Positions 8,462-16,731 of a stretch of DNA of 64,000 bases are shown here, in pieces. The notes beneath the pieces are model-generated. The model was given only the letters and a program-made list of their open reading frames with translations, did no database searches and was not told the origin of the DNA. Position numbers and translations under genes: made by a program. Position 1 is the first letter of the stretch. The number at the start of each line of letters is the position of its first letter. This stretch comes from Bacillus sp. 103mf (GTDB taxonomy: Bacteria > Bacillota > Bacilli > Bacillales > Bacillaceae_G), in contig NZ_FPAF01000013.1 in NCBI RefSeq assembly GCF_900116295.1, positions 1-64,000 on the forward strand, read 5' to 3'.

Positions 8462-9895
8462 TCATTTAATCGCTTTCAAATTTTTTATATCTTCCATATA
8501 CCTTGGCAACAGAAATGTCATATATATCATCGTTCCCATATTCTCACTGCTTTCGATACGCATACTCCCTCCTTGCTTATTCATAATCTCCTTACAAATC
8601 AACAAACCGTATCCATTCCCATAACTAGAAGGTAACACCTTCTCCTTAGAAGAACGATTCCATTCTGCAAGTACCTCTTCATCCATTCCAATTCCATCAT
8701 CATAAATTAACACCTTTACTTCATGTCCATTCACAACGGCACTAACTCTCATCTGCGAGGCATCACTATATTTAATCGTATTATCAAATACATTTAAGAA
8801 AATCTGCTTTGTCTTATCAAAATCAGCAACGACGTATGTAGAATATAATTCATTCACAACCTCGATCTCATACTGCCGCAAGCGCAGCTTTACAATTGAA
8901 ATAGCCTCTTTTGCAAGCTCCTTTATATCCACAATCGTTGGCGATACTTCAAACGTACTCGTTCCATACTTAGAAGATTGCAATAACTCCTCCACTAAAG
9001 ACAATAAACGTTGACTTTCTACCGAAACATAATGAAAGCTTTCCTTTATCTCTTGTTCTTGCTGTAACTTCGGAATTAAATCTACATAACCAAGAATGGC
9101 AGTAAGCGGTGTTTTTAACTCATGCGTAATACGGTCCAAGAAATCTTTTTGCTTCTCCTTCTCTTCCCGTAATTGCGACATATGTAGCTCAATTGCATCA
9201 GCCATCACATTAAAAGAAGCTGATAACTGAGCAATCTCCACATACTCTGTTAGCTCAATTTTATTTTTATAATCACCATTTGCGAGACGTTTTGCCATTT
9301 GCCTCAATTGATCAATTGGCTTATGCAGCGACTTCGCCAAACGAATCGCAAAGAAAATTCCGCCTGCCACTAAACAAATAGATGTCACTACAAATGTCCA
9401 GCTTACATTCATTAATACTTCCTTCTCATCACGTAGTTCATCCACAAACCGGATTGCCCCAATAACTTCATTCCCATAATAAACTGGACTTGAAAACAAT
9501 AACAACGGAGCTGGATCACTATTTTCAACAACATAAGCCTTCTTTCCCTGCAGTGAATGCTCAATATCGACATTCCGATAAAGCAGTGCCCCTTTTTGCG
9601 TATCTGCCACAACTTCTCCGTTCTTCCCAATCATCTGGACACGGACATCCATCCGCTTTGCTAAATAAGAAGCAATTAACAATGAATTTGGCCCTAGTGT
9701 CTCCACTTCCGCCTCCTTCTCTAAATAATTCATTGTGTATATTTGTGCTTCTACACTTAATTTCTCTAACGAATCTGCAGCATTACGATACATATTCTTT
9801 TCAAGTACAATATAAATTACCATGTAAAGAAGGAACAAAATGGGGATCAATAATCCCACTATACCAAATACCATATTTCGTTTTAATGACATCAA
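8462..9895 (-). CDS. Membrane sensor histidine kinase of the pgt operon
   Basis: This 477-residue kinase has two membrane segments (about 9-30 and 165-188) flanking an extracellular sensor domain of about 135 residues. A HAMP domain follows (about 188-240). The HisKA box is FLDRITHELKTPLTAILGYV, with the phospho-accepting His near 258. The HATPase domain has N (VFDNTIKYS), G1 (DDGIGMD) and G2 (GNGYGLLICKE) motifs. It sits seven bases after the response regulator gene. Salmonella PgtB and staphylococcal HptS fill the corresponding position in phosphoglycerate and hexose-phosphate systems, but this kinase is of the PhoR/EnvZ class. Confidence 0.9.
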   Translation of the reverse strand: MMSLKRNMVFGIVGLLIPILFLLYMVIYIVLEKNMYRNAADSLEKLSVEAQIYTMNYLEKEAEVETLGPNSLLIASYLAKRMDVRVQMIGKNGEVVADTQKGALLYRNVDIEHSLQGKKAYVVENSDPAPLLLFSSPVYYGNEVIGAIRFVDELRDEKEVLMNVSWTFVVTSICLVAGGIFFAIRLAKSLHKPIDQLRQMAKRLANGDYKNKIELTEYVEIAQLSASFNVMADAIELHMSQLREEKEKQKDFLDRITHELKTPLTAILGYVDLIPKLQQEQEIKESFHYVSVESQRLLSLVEELLQSSKYGTSTFEVSPTIVDIKELAKEAISIVKLRLRQYEIEVVNELYSTYVVADFDKTKQIFLNVFDNTIKYSDASQMRVSAVVNGHEVKVLIYDDGIGMDEEVLAEWNRSSKEKVLPSSYGNGYGLLICKEIMNKQGGSMRIESSENMGTMIYMTFLLPRYMEDIKNLKAIK

Positions 9896-9902
9896 ATCAC
9901 CT

Positions 9903-10574
9903 TTAACAATCTAACTTATAGCCAACGCCATAAATCGTTTTAATACTCTCTCCGCTACTTCCAAGCTTCTTCCGTAGACGCTGCACCATAATATCAACCG
10001 CTCTCGTATTTCCAATATATTCAAAACCCCATACTTTCTCTAACAGCTCATCTCTCATAAATACACGCTGAGGATTTGTCGCAAACAGCTGACATAAATT
10101 AAACTCTCGGTACGTTAAATGAATTTCTTGTCCATTCACATGTAGCTTGCGTTCCTTTGGACAAATCACAAACTCACCAACTTGAATAACATCATGATGA
10201 TAAATCGTTTCCTTCTTCTGTACACGCCGTGCCATATTTTTCACACGCAACAGCAGCTCTGCATAATGAAAAGGCTTCGTCACATAATCATCAGCACCGA
10301 GCTGCAAACCAAGCAACTTATCATTCATCTGACTCTTCGCCGTTAACATTAACACGGGAATATCACGATCCCTCTCCCGAAACAGCCGAAGAAGTTCATA
10401 ACCATCTATATCAGGAAGCATCACATCTAAAATCAACACATCAGGCTTCTCTTCCCACTTTTGCAGCGCCTCATTTCCATTTGCAGCTGTAAGTACTTCA
10501 TAGCCTTCCATCTCTAACTGCATCCGAATTAAATTACAAATGCTAGCTTCATCATCAACTACAAGTATTTTCAT
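9903..10574 (-). CDS. OmpR-family response regulator of the pgt operon
   Basis: This 223-residue regulator has a receiver domain (acidic pair DD7-8, phospho-acceptor D50 in LILDVMLPDIDG, conserved K in MLTAKSQ). Its C-terminal winged helix contains TYREFNLCQLF and RAVDIMVQRLRKKL. The start at 10574 has a strong AAAGGAGG site. A longer in-frame reading up to 10691 exists but reads into a dispersed repeat and is rejected. It is the first gene of the operon and presumably activates pgtP. Known Pgt and Hpt systems use NtrC-type or AraC-type regulators, so an OmpR-type one is a different combination. Confidence 0.92.
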   Translation of the reverse strand: MKILVVDDEASICNLIRMQLEMEGYEVLTAANGNEALQKWEEKPDVLILDVMLPDIDGYELLRLFRERDRDIPVLMLTAKSQMNDKLLGLQLGADDYVTKPFHYAELLLRVKNMARRVQKKETIYHHDVIQVGEFVICPKERKLHVNGQEIHLTYREFNLCQLFATNPQRVFMRDELLEKVWGFEYIGNTRAVDIMVQRLRKKLGSSGESIKTIYGVGYKLDC

Positions 10575-10599
10575 GGAGTTCCTCCTTTCGAAGCTATAT

Positions 10600-10830
10600 A
10601 AAAAACGATATAAAACCTTTTTCTTTTTAGAGTGGACGAGAGCATCTGACTGCGCGTAGAAGCGGTCAGGGCCTTTTCCTGCCACATGCATAGTTTAAAA
10701 CAAAGAGAGAAAGCGAGTGCAGGCTCCTTTCTTTCTCCCTTGCTGCAATCTATATCCCGAAAAATTAAAATGAAATGGATTCATATATACAAATTGAAAA
10801 ACCCTTTTCTTTCCACATACAGGGTTTAAA
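10600..10830 (-). repeat. Dispersed terminator-containing repeat, copy 2 (leader of the pgt operon)
   Basis: Read on the minus strand this repeats the order of copy 1 (4409-4595). It has a hairpin with a T tail (AAACCCT with AGGGTTT, 10827-10799), then AATCCATTT, TTGCTGCAA, TGCAGG, and the block GGCCCTGACCGCTTCTACGC followed by GTCAGATGCTCT. It lies immediately upstream of the response regulator, in sense orientation, so it would be in the operon leader or carry its promoter. The rest of 10575-10967 holds only the terminator at 10892. Confidence 0.6.
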
Positions 10831-10891
10831 GTATTTCAGATACTAGCAACTTATTTGTGATTTATATAGTATAGCAAACATCAGAAATGAA

Positions 10892-10937
10892 AATAGAGGA
10901 AATTATCGACTATATATTGACGACAATTCCCTCTATT
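10892..10937 (-). terminator. Terminator of the SGNH-family gene
   Basis: A long imperfect stem starts with AATAGAGG pairing with CCTCTATT and continues inward through AATTaTCG and CGaCAATT. A T-rich tail follows on the minus strand. It begins 30 bp after the stop codon at 10968. Confidence 0.75.
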
Positions 10938-10967
10938 ACATTCAATAATCATTCTGCTAAACTATCA

Positions 10968-11762
10968 TTATTTTGCAACAAAATAATTCGTCACATGCTG
11001 CGCCCAAAGCTCATAACCCTTTGCACTTGGGAAGCCAAACTCATCTTGTAAATATGGCAAGATATTCTTCGTCGTTGGATCCGGCCATACTTCCCAATGA
11101 TTAATATATGTATAACCGTTTTGCTCTGCAAACTGCTTCAATGCAGTAATAGCTTTCGGATAATTCTTTGCATTATACACTGGATTTGGCGGTTGGATCA
11201 TAATCGTAGCATCCTTCGCACTACTTTGAAGTGCTTGTACAAACTTTTGCGTATTCGCTACAGAATTGCTGTTACCCATTTTACTATTATCTGTCACAAA
11301 CGGCGGTTCAAATAAAATCACGTCCGGCTTTGCTTCTGCAATTTCTTTATCACGCTTCTTCGCAATTAAATCTTCTGTACTCTCATCCTTAAACTCTTTT
11401 ACAGTAACGTTCCAAAGCGATTCACCATACGCCTCTTTTAAATTAGCAGTCACCTTCGCTGGCCAAGCACCAGCCCCCGAAGCTTGGTCCCCAACAATAA
11501 CAAGATTCACAGCTTTCTTATCAGCTGCTGCTTTCTTTAACTTTTCCTTTACCGCATTAGGTAAATTCTTTGCATATGCTTCATTAAAAGAGCCTTTTGT
11601 TTCCGTTTTTTTCTTATCTGTCTGTGCACTTTGCTTTTGTGTACTTACTGCCGTTTGCTGCGTTGCATTGGCAACTTTCTTATTCCAATACAACTTACCA
11701 CTCACAACAGAAGTAACAAACAACACAAAAATAAAAAGCACAAGAAATGCTTTTTTATTCAT
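10968..11762 (-). CDS. SGNH/GDSL-fold extracytoplasmic protein lacking catalytic residues
   Basis: This 264-residue protein has an N-terminal membrane anchor or uncleaved signal (about 4-22), a K/Q/T-rich linker to about 80, and an SGNH-type domain. The expected GDS block reads GDQAS (91-95), so the nucleophilic Ser position is Gln. The last block reads FGFPSAKGYELWAQ where active enzymes carry DxxH, so the catalytic His appears lost too. It may be a binding pseudoenzyme, or it may use other residues. The start at 11762 is chosen for the GGGGTGA site; an ATG seven codons upstream overlaps that site. It lies beside the LCP ligases, suggesting a wall or polysaccharide context. Confidence 0.75.
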   Translation of the reverse strand: MNKKAFLVLFIFVLFVTSVVSGKLYWNKKVANATQQTAVSTQKQSAQTDKKKTETKGSFNEAYAKNLPNAVKEKLKKAAADKKAVNLVIVGDQASGAGAWPAKVTANLKEAYGESLWNVTVKEFKDESTEDLIAKKRDKEIAEAKPDVILFEPPFVTDNSKMGNSNSVANTQKFVQALQSSAKDATIMIQPPNPVYNAKNYPKAITALKQFAEQNGYTYINHWEVWPDPTTKNILPYLQDEFGFPSAKGYELWAQHVTNYFVAK

Positions 11763-11821
11763 TCGTTCACCCCATCTGTTCATCTAATACAACATATATA
11801 TTAGTATAAAAGCATACAAAA

Positions 11822-11854
11822 ATAAACCAACTGCTGTAAGGGTAGTTGGTTTAT
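11822..11854 (-). terminator. Terminator of the leftward LCP gene
   Basis: An 11-bp stem (ATAAACCAACT with AGTTGGTTTAT) is followed by TTTTT on the minus strand, 7 bp after the stop codon. Confidence 0.9.
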
Positions 11855-11860
11855 GGAAAA

Positions 11861-12778
11861 TTATTTCTTAGGCAACTCAAGATGTTCTCTTAACTTATTT
11901 GATAAATCTTTACGAGTTTGATCTGTTACAAAGTAGTACCAAATACCATCCTCAGCTTTGTGACCATCACCAGGAATTTGAATTTCTTCACTGTTTTTCA
12001 TACAATCTTTATAATTCTTTTGAATATCAAACATTTGATCTTGCGTTAAGCTTGTCTTTACATTCTTTTGAATCGCTTGTAATACATCACCGTAGTTTGC
12101 AAGTGAAGAAACATTTGCTCCTTTTTTAATTACAGCTTGAATTACTTGACGTTGACGCATTTGACGTCCGAAATCGCCGCGAGGATCTTCATAGCGCATA
12201 CGAGTATATAAAAGAGCCTTATCACCATTTAAATGTAAATCTCCCTTTGCATAATGAACCCCGTCAATTGTAAAGTCCATATCATTGTAAACATCTACAC
12301 CACCAACAGCATCTACAATATCCTTGAATCCAGCCATATTCACTTCAATATAATGGTCAACAGGAACATCAAGAAAGTTTTCCACTGTTTTCACAGCCAT
12401 ATCAATTCCGCCAAATGCATACGCATGATTAATTTTATCTTTCTTACCTTTGCCAATGATTTCTGTATAAGAATCACGTGGAATACTTACAATTTTCATC
12501 GAATTTGTCTTTGAATTTAACGTAAATAACATTAAAGAATCCGAACGGCCAACTTCACCTTTTTGTTGGTCACTACCCATTAATAAAATCGAAATAGGCT
12601 TTTGATCTACAACATCTACTTTTTGTTCTCGCTTATCTGACTTATCACGGTCTAATGGTTTATGAACCGCATCTAATGTATTTGATACATTAGAATAAAT
12701 ATGATACGCATAAGCCCCTCCAGCAACTACGAGAAGACCTATAATGCCCAGAATCCAGAATAAAATTTTCTTTTTCAT
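11861..12778 (-). CDS. LytR-CpsA-Psr family glycopolymer ligase
   Basis: This is a 305-residue membrane protein with one N-terminal anchor (about 5-25) and an extracellular LCP domain. Family motifs include the DxxR-like SIPRDSY near 100, NHAYAFGG near 118, and the arginine-rich RMRYEDPRGDFGRQMRQR near 195-212. LCP enzymes transfer polyprenyl-linked glycopolymers (teichoic acids, capsule) to peptidoglycan. A second LCP gene is transcribed divergently about 300 bp away, and the exopolysaccharide operon follows. Attachment of that polymer or of secondary wall polymer is the likely role. Confidence 0.9.
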   Translation of the reverse strand: MKKKILFWILGIIGLLVVAGGAYAYHIYSNVSNTLDAVHKPLDRDKSDKREQKVDVVDQKPISILLMGSDQQKGEVGRSDSLMLFTLNSKTNSMKIVSIPRDSYTEIIGKGKKDKINHAYAFGGIDMAVKTVENFLDVPVDHYIEVNMAGFKDIVDAVGGVDVYNDMDFTIDGVHYAKGDLHLNGDKALLYTRMRYEDPRGDFGRQMRQRQVIQAVIKKGANVSSLANYGDVLQAIQKNVKTSLTQDQMFDIQKNYKDCMKNSEEIQIPGDGHKAEDGIWYYFVTDQTRKDLSNKLREHLELPKK

Positions 12779-13094
12779 CTTTTATTCCTTCTTTCCTTTT
12801 AATTAATAGGGTATTAACAACATTTATCGCAAAACAAAGAACTTTACAGTTATTTTTCGAAATTATACGTAATAGAACTTTTTAGTAATATTCCTTATTG
12901 TCTGCCTAACAGATTTTATTATTCCACAAGAGTTTCCTTTCTTGCTGAATCTTCGATATTTATATTTATTACAAATTCAAAATACAAGAAAACGAGGTAG
13001 AAAAACGCACTCATTATATAGTAGAATTATTTCATGTGTATTCAACAAGTTTATTTATATATATCTAGATAACTAGAACACAGTGGAGGCTCCT
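12779..13094. other. Divergent promoter region between two LCP genes
   Basis: This 316-bp AT-rich spacer must hold promoters for both LCP genes. I see no clear sigma-A consensus pair, no repeat and no small gene in it. Confidence 0.4.
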
Positions 13095-14078
13095 ATGAAA
13101 AAAAGAAAGAAAATATGGAAAATTATTGGTTTCAGCTTGCTAGCAATACTCATTATTGCTGTAGGGGGAGGCGCTTATGCCTATAAGCAACTGCAGCCTG
13201 AGAATCATTTCAAAAAGGTTCCTGTGGTAAATGCCAACCCTAATAAAAAGACAGATTCAAGTCAGGACACAAAAGTACAAAACGGTGTCTTTAATATTTT
13301 ATTAATCGGTTCAGATGAGCGAAAGGGACAAAACGTCGGTCATTCCGATTCCATGATGATTGTTCATGTAGATTTGAATAAAAAAGAATATCACGCGATG
13401 AGTATTCCTCGTGATACACGCGTACATCTTGATGGCTACGGCTATACAAAATTGACAAGCGTACAATACATCAAGCAAGCGACAGATGGACAACAAAAGG
13501 GTATAGAAGCCGCAATACAAGCTATTACTGAATTAACTGGTGTAAATATTAACTACTACGTAGAAACAAACTATCAAGGATTGCAAGGAATGGTAGATGC
13601 AATTGGTGGCATTGAAATGAATGTACCGTTTGATGTAAAACTTACACATCCTTGGTACCCAGAAAATAAAAATAAAGTGATAAATGCCGGCACACATTCA
13701 GTGGATGGCAAAATGGTAACAGAAATTGTACATGAGCGCTATTCTCTTAAAAACGGGGAGTATGATCGTCAAAGATTACAGGAAGAAGCATTAGTAGGAA
13801 TCGCAAAGAAAACACTGCAGCCTTCAAACGTAACGAAACTGCCAGCATTTGTTAAACAGATTCCAAACTTCTTAATCGCATCCAATATGACGACAGCAGA
13901 TATGCTAAGTTTGGGAATGGCTGCAAAAGACTTTGATCCTACAAAACAATTAAAATATCATCAAATTAGCGGACAGTGGAAGTCCATGTATGATGATATT
14001 TTAAAGAATAATAACGATCAATTAATAATGGATAAGGAACAATTGAAGCAAGTTGTTTCACAGTACTTTATGAACTAA
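13095..14078 (+). CDS. LytR-CpsA-Psr family glycopolymer ligase (second)
   Basis: This 327-residue protein has a basic N-terminus, a membrane anchor (about 8-29), and an extracellular LCP domain with SIPRDTR near 120 and EYDRQRLQ near 230. The start at 13095 has a GGAGG site; a GTG 12 bp earlier overlaps that site and is rejected. It is one of only two rightward genes in the window. Like its divergent paralog it should attach a glycopolymer to the wall. Two ligases beside an exopolysaccharide operon may serve different polymers. Confidence 0.9.
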   Translation: MKKRKKIWKIIGFSLLAILIIAVGGGAYAYKQLQPENHFKKVPVVNANPNKKTDSSQDTKVQNGVFNILLIGSDERKGQNVGHSDSMMIVHVDLNKKEYHAMSIPRDTRVHLDGYGYTKLTSVQYIKQATDGQQKGIEAAIQAITELTGVNINYYVETNYQGLQGMVDAIGGIEMNVPFDVKLTHPWYPENKNKVINAGTHSVDGKMVTEIVHERYSLKNGEYDRQRLQEEALVGIAKKTLQPSNVTKLPAFVKQIPNFLIASNMTTADMLSLGMAAKDFDPTKQLKYHQISGQWKSMYDDILKNNNDQLIMDKEQLKQVVSQYFMN

Positions 14079-14105
14079 GCAATAAAAAAGAATACAAAAA
14101 AGGGC

Positions 14106-14163
14106 GTGGAGAAGGCTTTCTCCACAGCCTGAAAAACAGTGCTATAAGAATAGCACTGTTTTT
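14106..14163. terminator. Bidirectional terminator between LCP gene and polysaccharide operon
   Basis: There are two hairpins: GTGGAGAA with TTCTCCAC (14106-14125), and a 14-bp perfect stem AAAAACAGTGCTAT with ATAGCACTGTTTTT (14132-14163). The second has T runs in both directions and can end both convergent transcripts. Confidence 0.9.
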
Positions 14164-14178
14164 CATATCCCTCTGTAC

Positions 14179-15552
14179 TTACTTTATTGTATAACAAGAT
14201 TTTTCAATCTCTTCCCATTGCATATAAACTCGAACAATATCTTCTTCAATCAGTTCACTGCCTGATTGTACTTCAATAAATTCTAAATCTGTTACTGCTT
14301 TAATGGCATGCTTTTCACCAGGTTTAATTTCTAATACATCACCTGGGCGAACAACTTTAAATTTATCATTTAACACAAACACACCTTCACCTTTTACAAC
14401 TGTCCATACTTCACTACGATTATTATGATATTGATAGCTTAAATTTTTTCCAGCTGTAATGCCAATGCGTTTTGTTAACACTTCATTTCCATTTTCATAT
14501 TTTGTATAATCCAATACACGGTACCAGCCCCAACGGCGTTCTTCATACATTGGACGTTGATCCCAATCTCCCACTAACTCTTTCACTCGTGGACTTGCTT
14601 CCTTATCAGAAACTAAAATACCATCTGGACTTGCTGCTATAATAATATTGGAAAGCCCTAATACAGAGACAGGAATATCTAATTCATTAATAATATGATT
14701 GTTCTCACATTCTTCACTCATATTTCCTTTTCCAATCATACTTGTTCCCATTTCTTCAGTAAGTGTATTCCAGGTCCCAAGATCTTTCCAAGATCCATTA
14801 TAAGGAAGGGCAATAATATCTTTTGTTTTCTCAACTACTTCATAATCAAAACTTATTTTAGGCAAATCACTATATTGTTTTAATAATTGATCATATTGAA
14901 CTGGAAATCCTTTTTGATCTAATAACGAAATAATTTTGTCTAATTTAAATGCAAAAACACCACAATTCCAAAGTGCTTCCAATTCAATAAGTTTAATCGC
15001 CTCTTCTTGTTTTGGTTTTTCTTTAAAATGACTCACTTGAATATAATTCGAATGACTTTCCTTTACATTAGGAACGATATAGCCATACTTTTCAGAAGGA
15101 TATGTAGGAGTAACTCCCATTAAAGCCAAATCAGCTTCTGAAGATTGTAATGTTTTCTCTAAATCCAATAGTCTCTCGAAGAAATTATCCTCTACATATG
15201 GATCTACAGGCAACACCCCGATAATTTCATTTGTGTCCACATTTTGTTTTGAGTATAAGTAAGAAGCTGCTAAAGCAATAGCAGGAAACGTATCTCGACG
15301 TTCTGGTTCAATAATAATCGGTACATTTTGTCCTAATTGACTATTAATCATATCTACTTGAGATTTACTTGTTGCAATAACAGTATTTTTCTCCAATCTA
15401 AGTGCTGTTAATTGCCCCCAAACTCTCTGAACCATAGATTGTAGCTCATTATTATCTGCCTTAAGAACTTTTAAAAATTGTTTTGAACGTGAATCATTAG
15501 ATAACGGCCATAAACGTTTCCCTGATCCACCTGATAATAATATTAATTTCAT
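14179..15552 (-). CDS. manC: Mannose-1-phosphate guanylyltransferase / mannose-6-phosphate isomerase
   Basis: This 457-residue bifunctional enzyme has an N-terminal nucleotidyltransferase domain starting with LSGGSGKRLWPLS (residues 6-18) and FKEKPK near 176. A C-terminal cupin isomerase domain contains the conserved block YQYHNNRSEVWTVVKGEG (about 378-395). It makes GDP-mannose from mannose-1-phosphate and can interconvert fructose-6-P and mannose-6-P. It is the last gene of the polysaccharide operon, so the polymer probably contains mannose or a GDP-mannose-derived sugar. No GDP-mannose-modifying enzyme is seen nearby. Confidence 0.93.
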   Translation of the reverse strand: MKLILLSGGSGKRLWPLSNDSRSKQFLKVLKADNNELQSMVQRVWGQLTALRLEKNTVIATSKSQVDMINSQLGQNVPIIIEPERRDTFPAIALAASYLYSKQNVDTNEIIGVLPVDPYVEDNFFERLLDLEKTLQSSEADLALMGVTPTYPSEKYGYIVPNVKESHSNYIQVSHFKEKPKQEEAIKLIELEALWNCGVFAFKLDKIISLLDQKGFPVQYDQLLKQYSDLPKISFDYEVVEKTKDIIALPYNGSWKDLGTWNTLTEEMGTSMIGKGNMSEECENNHIINELDIPVSVLGLSNIIIAASPDGILVSDKEASPRVKELVGDWDQRPMYEERRWGWYRVLDYTKYENGNEVLTKRIGITAGKNLSYQYHNNRSEVWTVVKGEGVFVLNDKFKVVRPGDVLEIKPGEKHAIKAVTDLEFIEVQSGSELIEEDIVRVYMQWEEIEKSCYTIK

Positions 15553-15606
15553 ATAATACTTCTACCTCTTTTCATAAAAATTAAAAGAGTGAAGGATATG
15601 CTTCCT

Positions 15607-16731
15607 TCACTTAGAAAATCTTTCCTTATATCGTTCTTCTACCATATTTTTTAGCTCTTCTTTAAATCTCTCTGGAGAAAATCTAATAGAATTTTCTCTA
15701 CAATTAGAAGAACTAAACTGATCATAGTTTCGTTCAAATTCATCTACTGCTTTTACAATACTTTCTACAGTTTGTTCTTTAAAGAACAATCCCGTTGGTT
15801 TTTCATGACTTAAATCTAATACAGTTTCCATTGCTCCACCCTTACCATAAGCAATAACAGGTGTTCCGCATGCTTGAGCCTCTACCGGTGTAATACCAAA
15901 ATCTTCTTCCGCAGCAAATACAAAACCTTTTGCACGTTGCATATAATCTTTTAATACCTCAAAAGATTGATATCCTAAAAGTTCAACATTTCCTTTTGCC
16001 TTAGACTTTACCTTTTCAAAATCAGGTCCATCACCAATTACCACTAACTTTTTATCTGGCATAGATGCAAAAGCTTCTACAATTAAATCAATTTTTTTAT
16101 AAGGAACCATACGGGATGCAGTTACATAAAACTCTTCCTTTTGTTCATGTAGTGTAAATGCAGTAATATCAACAGGCGGATAAATAACCGTTGACTCTCT
16201 TCGGTATACTTTCCATATTCTGCGTCCAATAAATTTAGAGTTACCTACAAAATGATCAACACCATTGGCAGTACGGTAATCCCAATTTCTTATTTTATGA
16301 AGGATAGTCTTTGTAATGAATCCCTTAATTCCTTTTTCTAAATTTGCTTCTTTTAAATATTGATGTTGTAAATCCCATGCATAACGAATAGGTGAATGAA
16401 CATAAGAGATATGCAACTGATCTGGTCCGGTTAAAACCCCTTTTGCTACAGCATGGGAACTAGAAAGAATAACATCATATTTAGATAAATCTAACTGTTC
16501 AATTGCCAAAGGCATTAAAGGTAGATAGTTTCTATATTTCTTCTTCGAGAAAGGTAACTTTTGAATAAAAGTGGTTTTCACTTCTTTGTTCTTTATAAAT
16601 TCTCTATTATCTCCTAAGTGATCTACAACACTAAATAAATCCGCTTCTGGAAAAACTTCTAACATTTGCTCTACAACTTTTTCAGCTCCTGCATATGTCA
16701 CAAACCAATCATGTACTATTGCTATTTTCAT
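15607..16731 (-). CDS. Glycosyltransferase family 4 (WbaZ-like)
   Basis: This 374-residue GT-B enzyme has an N-terminal acceptor-binding domain starting KIAIVHDWFVTYAGAEKV. Its C-terminal donor-binding domain has GDGPDFEKV near 237 and EEDFGITPVEAQACGTPVIAY near 281-301 (the EX7E retaining motif). The N-terminus and the stretch YVHSPIRYAWDLQHQY resemble mannosyl- or fucosyltransferases of the WbaZ group. Mannosyl transfer from GDP-mannose would fit the adjacent manC, but the donor is inferred. It overlaps the upstream glycosyltransferase by four bases. Confidence 0.85.
   Translation of the reverse strand: MKIAIVHDWFVTYAGAEKVVEQMLEVFPEADLFSVVDHLGDNREFIKNKEVKTTFIQKLPFSKKKYRNYLPLMPLAIEQLDLSKYDVILSSSHAVAKGVLTGPDQLHISYVHSPIRYAWDLQHQYLKEANLEKGIKGFITKTILHKIRNWDYRTANGVDHFVGNSKFIGRRIWKVYRRESTVIYPPVDITAFTLHEQKEEFYVTASRMVPYKKIDLIVEAFASMPDKKLVVIGDGPDFEKVKSKAKGNVELLGYQSFEVLKDYMQRAKGFVFAAEEDFGITPVEAQACGTPVIAYGKGGAMETVLDLSHEKPTGLFFKEQTVESIVKAVDEFERNYDQFSSSNCRENSIRFSPERFKEELKNMVEERYKERFSK

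Noticed and set aside
9412-9906. Additional small frames over the histidine kinase gene
   Set aside because: They overlap the sensor domain of a clear kinase in other frames and have no features of their own.
10575-10691. 39-residue N-terminal extension of the response regulator
   Set aside because: The extension reads through a dispersed repeat; the ATG at 10574 has a strong ribosome site and gives the usual receiver-domain start.
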